A stretch of 30,066 bases of DNA from Betaproteobacteria bacterium (lineage in GTDB: Bacteria > Pseudomonadota > Gammaproteobacteria > Burkholderiales > Burkholderiaceae_C). The stretch is taken from positions 1 to 30,066 of the forward strand of contig RGEP01000004.1 of the NCBI GenBank assembly GCA_009918225.1. The letters run 5' to 3'. Shown in pieces: positions 23,168-30,066 of this stretch (position 1 is its first letter; the number at the start of each line of letters is the position of its first letter). Both the position numbers and the translations under genes were made by a program. Under the pieces are notes generated by a model. The model was given only the letters and a program-made list of their open reading frames with translations. It ran no database searches and was not told the DNA's origin.

Positions 23168-25063
23168 TCAGGCCTTTGCCACCAGGTCCTTGACCTGCTG
23201 CAGGGCGCTGGGGTCCTCGATGGTGGTCAGGTCGCCCGGGTCGCGTCCTTCGCACACGGCCTGTATGGCCCGCCGCAGCAGTTTGCCCGAACGGGTCTTG
23301 GGCAGCAGCGTCACAAAGCGAACACGCGCAGGACGCGCCACAGCGCCCAACTGCTCGTCCACAACCTTCATGATCTCGCCTTCAAGCTTGAGGGCCTGCT
23401 CCGAGGTGGCCGCCTTGGAGGGGTCCTTGAGCACAGCAAACGCCATGGCCACTTGGCCCTTGAGCTGATCGGCCACCCCCACCACCGCCACCTCGGCCAC
23501 CTGAGGGTGACTGGAGATGCTCTCCTCAATCTCACGGGTACCCAGCCGGTGACCGGCCACGTTGATCACATCATCGGTACGGCCCAAGATGAAGTAATAG
23601 CCATCCTCGTCCCGGATACCCCAGTCAAAACTGCTGTACACCTGGCGCCCGGGAATGCTCTTCCAGTAGGTGTTCACATAGCGCTCGTCATCACGCCACA
23701 CCGTTTGCATAAAGCCCGGGGGCAAGGGGCCCTCAATGGCCACCACGCCCTTTTCGTTGGCACCGGTCAGCTCTTCGCCAGTGGTCTCATTGAACAGCTT
23801 CACATTAAAGCCGTACATGGGGATGCCCGGGCTGCCGAACTTGCTCGGCTTCTTCTCGATGCCATTGGCAATGGTGAGCACCGGCGCACCGGTCTCGGTT
23901 TGCCAATAGTTGTCGATGATGGGCCGCTTGAGCGCCTGGGCAATCCATTGGGCTGTGGGCTCATCCAGGGGCTCTCCCGCCAGGAACAGGGCGCGCAGCG
24001 ATGACAGGTCGTAGCGGCTGAGATAGGCCGGGTCCTGCTTCTTGAGCACCCGCACCGCGGTGGGAGCGCTGAACATGGCCGTGACCTTGTACTTTTCCAC
24101 CAAGCTCCACCAAATACCGGCATCAGGCCTCGTGGGCAGACCCTCGTACATGATGGTGGCCATGCCGTTGAGCAGCGGTCCATAAATGATGTAGCTGTGC
24201 CCCACCACCCAACCGATGTCGCTGGTGGAAAAGTAGGTTTCACCGGGCTCGCACATGAAGATGTGCTTCATGGAGGCGGCCACATTCACCATGTAGCCAC
24301 CGGTGTCACGCTGCACGCCCTTGGGCCGACCCGTGGTTCCGCTGGTGTACAGGGTGTAGCTTGGGTGTGAAGCCTCTACCCAAACACAGGGAACCTTGAC
24401 GCCGGCATGCCGTTCGGCCAGGCTTGCGTAGTCTTCATCGCGGCCAGGCGTCATCGGCATGTCGGCCAAGCCACGGTTGACCATGATCACGCGGCTGGGT
24501 TTGCTCTTGGCCAGGTGGATCGCTTCATCCAACAGACCCTTGTAGGGCACCACCTTGCCACTGCGGCTGCCGGCATCGGCGCTGATGATCACCTTGGGCT
24601 GGGCATCATCGATTCGGCTGGCCAGTGAAACACTGGCAAAGCCACCGAACACCACCGAGTGGATGGCGCCGATGCGCACACAGGCCAGCATGGCAAACGC
24701 CGCCTCGGGAATCATGGGCATGTAGATGAGCACCCGATCGCCCTTGCCCACACCTTGAGCCTGCAGAACAGCAGCCATCTTCTGCACTTCGGCATGCAGC
24801 TGAGCGTAGGTGTAGGTGCGCTCCTGGTCGACCTCGGTCGAGACCCAGATCAGCGCGTTCTGATGGCCCCGGTCAGCGAGGTGGCGGTCCACAGCGTTGT
24901 GGCACAGGTTGGTGGTGCCCCCCACATACCAATGGGTGAAGGGCGCCTTTGAATAGTCCAGCACCTGCTGGTAAGGCGTGTGCCACTCGATGAGCTGGGC
25001 CTGCTCGTCCCAAAAAGCCTCCGGCTGCTCAATGGAGCGGCGGTAGAACTCGGCGTAACTCAT
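23168..25063 (-). CDS. prpE: Propionyl-CoA synthetase
   Basis: An AMP-forming acyl-CoA synthetase of 631 aa. The ATG at 25063 has GGAAGG upstream and gives MSYAEFYRRSIEQPEAFW, the usual start. Motifs: the ATP-binding LYTSGTTGRPKGVQRDTGGY (near residue 238), YFSTSDIGWVVGHSYI, DNYWQTETGAPVL, the hinge GRTDDVINVAGHRLGTREIE, and the catalytic lysine in TRSGKLLRR near residue 591. GVQRDTGGYMV is characteristic of PrpE rather than acetyl-CoA synthetase. It activates propionate to propionyl-CoA. acuI lies 109 nt upstream on the same strand; together they suggest metabolism of propionate, acrylate or 3-hydroxypropionate. The methylcitrate genes prpBCD are not in the window. Confidence 0.92.
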   Translation of the reverse strand: MSYAEFYRRSIEQPEAFWDEQAQLIEWHTPYQQVLDYSKAPFTHWYVGGTTNLCHNAVDRHLADRGHQNALIWVSTEVDQERTYTYAQLHAEVQKMAAVLQAQGVGKGDRVLIYMPMIPEAAFAMLACVRIGAIHSVVFGGFASVSLASRIDDAQPKVIISADAGSRSGKVVPYKGLLDEAIHLAKSKPSRVIMVNRGLADMPMTPGRDEDYASLAERHAGVKVPCVWVEASHPSYTLYTSGTTGRPKGVQRDTGGYMVNVAASMKHIFMCEPGETYFSTSDIGWVVGHSYIIYGPLLNGMATIMYEGLPTRPDAGIWWSLVEKYKVTAMFSAPTAVRVLKKQDPAYLSRYDLSSLRALFLAGEPLDEPTAQWIAQALKRPIIDNYWQTETGAPVLTIANGIEKKPSKFGSPGIPMYGFNVKLFNETTGEELTGANEKGVVAIEGPLPPGFMQTVWRDDERYVNTYWKSIPGRQVYSSFDWGIRDEDGYYFILGRTDDVINVAGHRLGTREIEESISSHPQVAEVAVVGVADQLKGQVAMAFAVLKDPSKAATSEQALKLEGEIMKVVDEQLGAVARPARVRFVTLLPKTRSGKLLRRAIQAVCEGRDPGDLTTIEDPSALQQVKDLVAKA

Positions 25064-25172
25064 GGCTGCCTTCCTCGCGCTTGGACCTTCATGAACTGGC
25101 TGCACATTGTCGACGGCCCTCTTTCAGACGCCTGACGGCGCGCGCCTCGTCTGAGCACACTTGGCGGTGTGA

Positions 25173-26156
25173 TCAGGGTCCCACCTTGACCACCACACGG
25201 CCGCGCACCTGGCCATCCATCAGCCGCTGGGCAGCGGCCACGGCGCCATCGAGGTCAACTTCGGTCACCATCCGCTCCAAGGACTGCGGGTCAAGGTCCC
25301 GGGCCAGCCGCTGCCACGCCAGCTGGCGCCTGTCCAGGGGAGCCATGACACTGTCCACGCCCAGCAGCGAGACGCCGCGCAGGATGAAGGGCATGACCGA
25401 GCCTGGCAAGTCCCCACCCTGAGCGAGTCCACAGGCCGCTACCGCTCCGCCATAGCGGGTCTGGGCCAGGGCATTGACCAAGGTGTGGCTGCCCACGGCG
25501 TCCACGACGGCGGCCCAGCGCTCCTTCTGAAGCGGCTTGCCAGGGGCAGCCAACTCGGCGCGGTCGATCACCTGCGCGGCCCCCAAGGCTTGGAGGTAAT
25601 CGGCCTCGTGGGCCTTGCCCGTGGCGGCCACCACCCGGTAGCCACCCCGGGCCAACAGGGCCACGGCCACACTGCCCACACCACCGCTGGCACCGGTCAC
25701 CAGCACGTCTCCAGCCGCCGGTTTCAGCCCGTGGTCTTCGAGGGCCATGACGCACAGCATCGCGGTGTAGCCGGCCGTTCCAATGGCCATGGCCTGGCGG
25801 GTGCTGATGGCCGAGGGCAATTTCACGAGACCGTCGCCCTGCAAACTGGCTTGCTCGGCCAGGCAACCCCATCGGGTTTCGCCCAGGCCCCAACCGTTGT
25901 GAACCACCCGGTCGCCCGGCTTGAAGGCAGGGTGCTCACTGTGCAAGACCGTGCCGGCGCCGTCGATGCCGGCCACCATGGGCCATGACCGGACCACCGG
26001 CGCCTTCTGGGTAATGGCCAGGCCATCCTTGTAGTTCAGCGTCGAGTACTCAATGGCCACCCTCACATCACCGGGCGGCAAGGCTGAAGGATCCAGCGAT
26101 TGAACCGAAGCGCGGAAGGCTCCGGCGGCGTCCTTTTCGAGCATCAAGGCGCGCAT
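25173..26156 (-). CDS. acuI: Acrylyl-CoA reductase-like quinone-oxidoreductase family protein
   Basis: A zinc-free medium-chain dehydrogenase/reductase of about 327 aa. From ATG 26156 it begins MRALMLEKDAAGAFRASVQS. YSTLNYKDGLAIT, MVAGIDGAGTV, NGWGLGETRWGCLAEQA, IGTAGYTAMLCVMALEDHGL, the NADPH-binding VTGASGGVGSVAVALLA (about residue 150) and FILRGVSLLGVDSV match the YhdH/AcuI group, NADPH-dependent acrylyl-CoA reductases that give propionyl-CoA. An in-frame ATG at 26198 with an excellent GGAGG site 5 nt before it would add 14 residues; the 26156 ATG also has GGGGAGG. The neighbouring prpE, which also makes propionyl-CoA, supports the function. Divergent from the NlpC gene. Confidence 0.85.
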   Translation of the reverse strand: MRALMLEKDAAGAFRASVQSLDPSALPPGDVRVAIEYSTLNYKDGLAITQKAPVVRSWPMVAGIDGAGTVLHSEHPAFKPGDRVVHNGWGLGETRWGCLAEQASLQGDGLVKLPSAISTRQAMAIGTAGYTAMLCVMALEDHGLKPAAGDVLVTGASGGVGSVAVALLARGGYRVVAATGKAHEADYLQALGAAQVIDRAELAAPGKPLQKERWAAVVDAVGSHTLVNALAQTRYGGAVAACGLAQGGDLPGSVMPFILRGVSLLGVDSVMAPLDRRQLAWQRLARDLDPQSLERMVTEVDLDGAVAAAQRLMDGQVRGRVVVKVGP

Positions 26157-26197
26157 GGCGTCCCTCCCCGTTTCACGGCTGTTGTGCGAGGCCTGCA

Positions 26198-26206
26198 TGT
26201 TATCCT
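26198..26206 (+). promoter_or_regulatory. Extended -10 candidate for the NlpC/P60 gene
   Basis: TG-T-TATCCT at 26198-26206, about 55 nt before the chosen ATG. It overlaps, on the other strand, the strong ribosome site and alternative ATG of acuI (GGAGGATAACATG), so the resemblance to a -10 may be incidental. Confidence 0.25.
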
Positions 26207-26261
26207 CCGGGCCTGTTTGACTCCCTGGTCGGCCAAGCGGCACGGCCCCTCGCAGCCAGAC

Positions 26262-26990
26262 ATGAGCCGATCCCATCGGACCTCAGACCACAGCCCAGAA
26301 ACAGGCCCCGGGTGCCCACGGCTCCCCGTGGTGGCCCTGGTGCGCGGCTGGGCCGTGGGTTTGGCAATATGCGTTGGGGTGTCAGCGCAAGCGCAGACCA
26401 CCGACACGCCGCCGCAAACACTCCCGCTGCCTGCTGCCGGTTCGGCGGCCCCCATTGACCCTGTTGCCGCTTTGCTCGTGGAAAAAGGCTTGCTGCCTGC
26501 CACCACCCCGCAGGCGGTGCGCAAGGTCAGCGATGCCGCCTCAGAACTTGTGCTCTCTGCTATGAACTTCCTCGGGGTTCGATACCGCCGAGGGGGGACC
26601 AGCACCGAGGACGGGTTCGACTGCAGCGGCTTCACCCGCCATGTGTTTGAAAACAGCGTTGGGCTGCTGCTGCCCCGCCGCGCTGACGAGCAGGCCCGCT
26701 TGCCGGGCTTGGCCAGCGTGGGGCGTGAAGAATTGCGACCGGGCGACCTGGTGTTCTTCAACACCATGCGGCGAACGTTTTCCCATGTGGGCATCTATGT
26801 GGGTGACGGCAAGTTCATCCACGCCCCCAAACCGGGGGCTTCGGTGCGCATCGAGGACATGCGGGAAGCCTACTGGAGCAAGCGCTACACCGGCGCGCGG
26901 CGGGCCCCGGTGGAGGACGGTGGTGCCCTGGCCGGCCTTCGTAAAACCCTCAGCGGCTATCTGAACTCCGAAGAGCGCGGCGCACCCTGA
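26262..26990 (+). CDS. Secreted NlpC/P60 family peptidoglycan peptidase
   Basis: A 242-aa exported protein. The ATG at 26262 gives a signal peptide of about 43 residues: basic, Ser/Pro-rich start, hydrophobic VVALVRGWAVGLAICVGV, then SAQAQT with likely cleavage after AQA. A Pro-rich linker and a helix lead to the NlpC/P60 domain (about residues 95-215): catalytic Cys121 in GFDCSGFTRHVF, LRPGDLVFFNT, the catalytic His in TFSHVGIYVGDG, and the third polar residue in FIHAPKPG. Such enzymes cut peptide stems or cross-links of peptidoglycan in the periplasm. There is no lipobox, so it is soluble, not a lipoprotein. It is divergent from acuI; moaA follows at once but on its own promoter. Confidence 0.92.
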   Translation: MSRSHRTSDHSPETGPGCPRLPVVALVRGWAVGLAICVGVSAQAQTTDTPPQTLPLPAAGSAAPIDPVAALLVEKGLLPATTPQAVRKVSDAASELVLSAMNFLGVRYRRGGTSTEDGFDCSGFTRHVFENSVGLLLPRRADEQARLPGLASVGREELRPGDLVFFNTMRRTFSHVGIYVGDGKFIHAPKPGASVRIEDMREAYWSKRYTGARRAPVEDGGALAGLRKTLSGYLNSEERGAP

Positions 26991-27003
26991 GCGTGTGCGG
27001 CGG

Positions 27004-27009
27004 CACAAT
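27004..27009 (+). promoter_or_regulatory. -10 element candidate for a leaderless moaA transcript
   Basis: CACAAT, then GGCCGC, then the moaA ATG at 27016. The spacing puts transcription start on the start codon, and no Shine-Dalgarno is present. The same hexamer and spacing occur before the gene at 13954. Confidence 0.45.
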
Positions 27010-27015
27010 GGCCGC

Positions 27016-28143
27016 ATGGGTGACGCGACCATTCCCCTTGTTGACCTGCGGCATGCGGCTCTGAAAGCCAAGGTGCCCGCCGTGCTCACGCCGGCCACTG
27101 GCCTGCTCAGCGACCGCCTGGGCCGCCCCCTCAGGGACCTGCGCATTTCGGTCACCGACCGGTGTAACTTTCGGTGCAGCTACTGCATGCCCAAAGAGGT
27201 CTTCGACAGCCAATACCGCTTCCTGCCGCAGTCCTCCTTGTTGAGCTTTGAGGAAATCACCCGCACAGCGCGGGTATTCGCCGCCCACGGCGTACACAAG
27301 ATTCGGCTCACTGGGGGGGAGCCCCTGCTGCGCAAACACCTGGAGGTGTTGGTCGAGATGTTGTCTGGCTTGCGCACGCCGGACGGCCACCCGCTGGACC
27401 TGACGCTGACCACCAACGCATCCCTGCTGACGCGAAAGGCGCAAGCGCTCAAGGATGCAGGGCTGCAGCGCATCACCATCAGCCTGGATGCGCTTGACGA
27501 CGCCATCTTCAGACGCATGAACGATGTGGACTTCCCCGTGGCTGACGTGCTGGCCGGGATTGAAGCCGCGGCACGCGTCGGGCTGGGCCCCATCAAGGTC
27601 AATATGGTGGTCAAGCGAGGTGTCAACGACCACGAAATCGTTCCGATGGCGCGCTTCTTCCGGGAGCACTTCGGCGCTGCGGTCGTGTTGCGCTTTATCG
27701 AGTACATGGATGTGGGCAGCACCAACGGCTGGGCCATGGACCACGTCATGCCCTCCGAAGAGGTGCGGCAACGCATCCAGAACCACTTTGCCCTGAAGGC
27801 GCTGCAGGCCAGTGCAGAAGGCGAAACGGCACAACGATGGGCCTATTCGGATGGCCGCGGTGAAGTGGGCTTCATCTCCAGCGTGACCCAGGCGTTCTGT
27901 CGCGACTGCAACCGCGCCCGGCTGTCCACGGAAGGCCGGCTGTATTTGTGCTTGTTCGCCAGCCAGGGTTACGACCTTCGGCCCCTGCTGCGCGAAGAGC
28001 AGGCCAGCGACGAGCAGCTGGCTGCCGCCATCGGGCTGATCTGGCAGAACCGCGACGACCGCTATTCGGAGTTGCGAGGCCAGAACGCCGCGCCCAGCCA
28101 GGCCGGCGGCCGCAAGGTTGAAATGCACTATATCGGGGGCTGA
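27016..28143 (+). CDS. moaA: GTP 3',8-cyclase (molybdopterin synthesis)
   Basis: MoaA is a radical-SAM enzyme that starts molybdenum cofactor synthesis from GTP. The 375-aa protein has the N-terminal cluster motif CNFRCSYC (Cys50, Cys54, Cys57), the SAM-binding RLTGGEPLLRK, TNASLL, ISLDALDD, NMVVKRGVND, RFIEYMDVG, the C-terminal second cluster in FCRDCNRARLSTEG with a further Cys in LYLCLF, and the essential C-terminal Gly-Gly (HYIGG). An upstream GTG at 26995 would add seven residues; the ATG at 27016 fits better. mobA begins 3 nt after its stop. Confidence 0.97.
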   Translation: MGDATIPLVDLRHAALKAKVPAVLTPATGLLSDRLGRPLRDLRISVTDRCNFRCSYCMPKEVFDSQYRFLPQSSLLSFEEITRTARVFAAHGVHKIRLTGGEPLLRKHLEVLVEMLSGLRTPDGHPLDLTLTTNASLLTRKAQALKDAGLQRITISLDALDDAIFRRMNDVDFPVADVLAGIEAAARVGLGPIKVNMVVKRGVNDHEIVPMARFFREHFGAAVVLRFIEYMDVGSTNGWAMDHVMPSEEVRQRIQNHFALKALQASAEGETAQRWAYSDGRGEVGFISSVTQAFCRDCNRARLSTEGRLYLCLFASQGYDLRPLLREEQASDEQLAAAIGLIWQNRDDRYSELRGQNAAPSQAGGRKVEMHYIGG

Positions 28144-28146
28144 TGC

Positions 28147-28749
28147 ATGGGAATCGATCGACAGGACATCACCGGCCTGATCCTGGCGGGTGGCCGTGGC
28201 AGCCGAATGGGTGGGGTCGACAAGGGGCTGCAAAACTTTCAGGGTTCTCCCCTGGCGCTGCACGCCGTGCTGCGCCTGGGGCCCCAAGTCGGGGCCTTGA
28301 TGATCAACGCCAACCGCAATCTCGGTGCATATGAAGCCCTGGAAGTCCCCGTATGGCCCGACAGCACGCCAGACTTTGCCGGACCTTTGGCCGGGATGCT
28401 CACCGGTCTCGAACACTGCGAAACACCGTGGATGGTGACCGTGCCCTGTGATGCGCCGCTGTTTCCGCTGGACCTGGTGGAGCGGCTGGCCTCGGCAGCT
28501 GCCGCCCAGCAAGCGGAGATAGCCATGGTGTGCGCGCCCGAGTCCGAAGGCGCCGAACCACGCGCACAGCCAGTGTTCTGCCTGATGCGCATGGAGTTGG
28601 CCGAGCACCTGGCGGCATTCGTGCAAGCAGGTGGGCGCAAAATCGACGAGTGGACGGCCACCAGGGCCACCGTCACGGTGAGATTTGACGATGCACAGGC
28701 GTTCCGCAACGCCAATACCTTGGCCGATCTGTATCAGCTGAGCACCTGA
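28147..28749 (+). CDS. mobA: Molybdenum cofactor guanylyltransferase
   Basis: MobA joins GMP to molybdenum cofactor to give the dinucleotide form used by DMSO-reductase-family enzymes. The 200-aa product has the nucleotide-binding LILAGGRGSRMGGVDKGLQ (residues about 11-29), PVWPDSTPDFAGPLAGML, the metal-binding VPCDAPLFP, and a C-terminal FRNANTLADL typical of the family. It follows moaA after 3 nt and precedes a second moeA after 58 nt, so the three likely form one operon. Its presence implies that the cell has enzymes using the guanine dinucleotide cofactor. Confidence 0.95.
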   Translation: MGIDRQDITGLILAGGRGSRMGGVDKGLQNFQGSPLALHAVLRLGPQVGALMINANRNLGAYEALEVPVWPDSTPDFAGPLAGMLTGLEHCETPWMVTVPCDAPLFPLDLVERLASAAAAQQAEIAMVCAPESEGAEPRAQPVFCLMRMELAEHLAAFVQAGGRKIDEWTATRATVTVRFDDAQAFRNANTLADLYQLST

Positions 28750-28768
28750 ATTCCTGCCATGAAGGCTG

Positions 28769-28794
28769 TTGGGGCTCCCAACCGGGTTCCCCAA
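28769..28794 (+). other. Hairpin between mobA and moeA
   Basis: TTGGGG (28769-28774) pairs with CCCCAA (28789-28794); inside, CCC pairs with GGG across a 2x2 internal loop and a short AACC loop. It lies 13 nt before the moeA ATG and has no T-run, so it is more likely an RNA-processing or translation-control structure than a terminator. It could be a chance fold. Confidence 0.35.
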
Positions 28795-28807
28795 AGCGCT
28801 AAAGCCC

Positions 28808-30066
28808 ATGACCCCCTCTCCTACAGCCCCTGCCCGCCTTCAAGACATCGCCGACCGCCTGGCAGGCTATGACCCCAGCTCCCTGCCGGTGGAGCGCGCG
28901 CAGGCCTTCATCGCTGAGCTGGTGTCTCCGATCGAGGGTGTGGAGCATCTGGCTCTGCGCAGCGCCTTGGGGCGTGTACTGGCTGAACCGATCTTGTCGC
29001 CGCTGGATGTGCCTGCGCATGACAACTCGGCCATGGACGGCTTCGCGCTGCGCGGCACCGACTTGAATCCAGAAGGTCCAACCGACTTGCGTGTGGTGGG
29101 CAAAGGCCTGGCCGGCGCCCAATTCGTAGGCGCCGTGGGCCCCGGTGAGTGTGTGCGCATCACCACGGGGGCCGTGATGCCCGAGGGGCTGGACACCGTG
29201 GTCCCGCAGGAACTGGCCACCGTGGTGCAGGACCGTGTGCGCGTCGAGCCGGGTGTGGTGCGCACCGGTGACAACCGCCGCCTGGCCGGTGAGGACCTGG
29301 CCCGAGGGGCTGTGGCCTTGCCACAAGGGCGGCTGATCACGCCCTCAGACCTTGGCGTGGCCGCTTCACTGGGGCGTGCCGAGCTTCCGGTGCGCCGGCG
29401 CTTGCGCGTGGCGTTCTTTTCAACCGGAGACGAACTCCGTTCCTTGGGCGAAACCCTGGAAGAAGGGTGTGTCTACGACAGCAATCGGTACACCATCTGG
29501 GGCATGTTGCAGCGCCTGGGGTTTGTGGACCTGATCGACATGGGCGTGGTGCGCGACCGTGCAGCCGACCTGGAGGTGGCCTTCCAGCAAGCCGCCGGCT
29601 GTGCGGACGCCATCATCACCTCCGGTGGCGTGAGCGTGGGCGAAGCCGACCACACCAAGCAGGTCATGGCCGCTTTGGGCGATGTGGCGTTCTGGCGCAT
29701 CGCCATGCGGCCCGGCCGCCCCATGGCCATCGGCCGCATGAACGGTGGGGCCCTGCTGTTCGGGCTGCCCGGTAACCCGGTGGCCGTGATGGTGACGTTT
29801 TATGCCTTTGTGCGAAGCGCGCTCATGCAGATGGCCGGCGTACGCGGCTTGCCACCGCCTCAGGTCAAGGCTCGGTGCACGACCCCACTGCGCAAAAAAC
29901 CCGGTCGTACCGAGTATCAACGCGGCATCGTTACCCGGGATGCAGATGGCCAGTGGTCGGTCAGCATCACCGGCGCCCAGGGGTCCGGCATCCTCAGCAG
30001 CATGAGTGCGGCCAACGGCTTGGTGATCCTGCCGCACGACAGCGGCTCGGTGCAGCCGGGTGACTG
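28808..30066 (+). CDS. moeA: Molybdopterin molybdenumtransferase (second copy), C-terminus outside the window
   Basis: Open from the ATG at 28808 to the last base: 419 whole codons and 2 nt, no stop, so only a few residues are likely missing. Family blocks in order: PAHDNSAMDGFALRG, RITTGAVMPEGLDTVVPQE, RLAGEDLARGAVALPQG, FFSTGDELRSLGE, YDSNRYTIWGML, TSGGVSVGEADHTKQVM, RPGRPMAIG, FGLPGNPVAVMVTF and TEYQRGIV. This copy belongs to a moaA-mobA-moeA operon, whereas the first copy sits with moaD-moaE. The N-terminal extension before the domain (about 45 residues) is longer than in the first copy. Paralogues may differ in the metal or in the cofactor form served; sequence alone does not tell. Confidence 0.92.
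   Translation, partial: MTPSPTAPARLQDIADRLAGYDPSSLPVERAQAFIAELVSPIEGVEHLALRSALGRVLAEPILSPLDVPAHDNSAMDGFALRGTDLNPEGPTDLRVVGKGLAGAQFVGAVGPGECVRITTGAVMPEGLDTVVPQELATVVQDRVRVEPGVVRTGDNRRLAGEDLARGAVALPQGRLITPSDLGVAASLGRAELPVRRRLRVAFFSTGDELRSLGETLEEGCVYDSNRYTIWGMLQRLGFVDLIDMGVVRDRAADLEVAFQQAAGCADAIITSGGVSVGEADHTKQVMAALGDVAFWRIAMRPGRPMAIGRMNGGALLFGLPGNPVAVMVTFYAFVRSALMQMAGVRGLPPPQVKARCTTPLRKKPGRTEYQRGIVTRDADGQWSVSITGAQGSGILSSMSAANGLVILPHDSGSVQPGD

Noticed and set aside
26950..28809. A 619-codon open frame on the minus strand, opposite moaA and mobA
   Set aside because: It covers two well-recognised genes on the other strand and reads as low-complexity His/Gln/Gly-rich sequence. Treated as a shadow of codon bias.

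Overview
This is a GC-rich, gene-dense stretch of what looks like a beta-proteobacterial chromosome, most likely order Burkholderiales and close to Comamonadaceae. I base that on overall protein resemblance (LpxK/Trm112/KdsB/Adk block, AlaC-Hom-ThrC block, PIN-PhoH protein, BCP with a GCTTEAMQF motif) and on gene order; I ran no database search. There is no sign of phage, insertion sequence, CRISPR or plasmid functions. Nearly every gene is housekeeping and intergenic gaps are short; the longest is 256 bp, between xseA and lpxK.

Layout. (1) 1-4420: partial xseA (minus), then lpxK, a Trm112-like gene, a broken kdsB and adk (plus), an adk terminator, a short-chain dehydrogenase and a convergent tRNA-Pro(UGG). 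(2) 4494-7561: a minus-strand pair, MFS transporter then an acetolactate-synthase-like ThDP enzyme, overlapping by ATGA. (3) 7628-11264: NAD synthesis, with nadA-nadC on plus and nadB converging on minus. (4) 11288-14493: clpB with a candidate heat-shock promoter, and a divergent gene of unknown function. (5) 14498-20196: a long minus-strand run alaC-hom-thrC-moeA-moaD-moaE, joining alanine/threonine synthesis to molybdopterin synthesis. (6) 20237-23124: an Mth938-domain gene, bcp, and a PIN-PhoH ATPase gene with an unusual leader. (7) 23168-26156: acuI and prpE, a propionate/acrylate module. (8) 26262-30066: a secreted NlpC/P60 peptidase, then moaA-mobA and a second moeA running off the end.

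The window encodes the de novo NAD route (NadB, NadA, NadC) and much of molybdenum cofactor synthesis (MoaA, MoaD, MoaE, two MoeA, MobA; MoaB and MoaC are not here).

Two things stand out. First, two normally important genes each carry a clean internal loss within otherwise well-preserved sequence: kdsB lacks about 40 codons and changes frame, and thrC lacks roughly 130 codons in frame. Either this lineage is losing these genes or the assembly has collapsed here; reads would decide. Second, at least five start codons (MFS gene, nadB, the gene at 13954, a small ORF at 21237, moaA) sit exactly 6 nt after a -10-like hexamer, the geometry expected for leaderless transcripts. I found no convincing undescribed multi-gene system; the best candidates for new biology are the leaderless-start pattern and the phoH leader.
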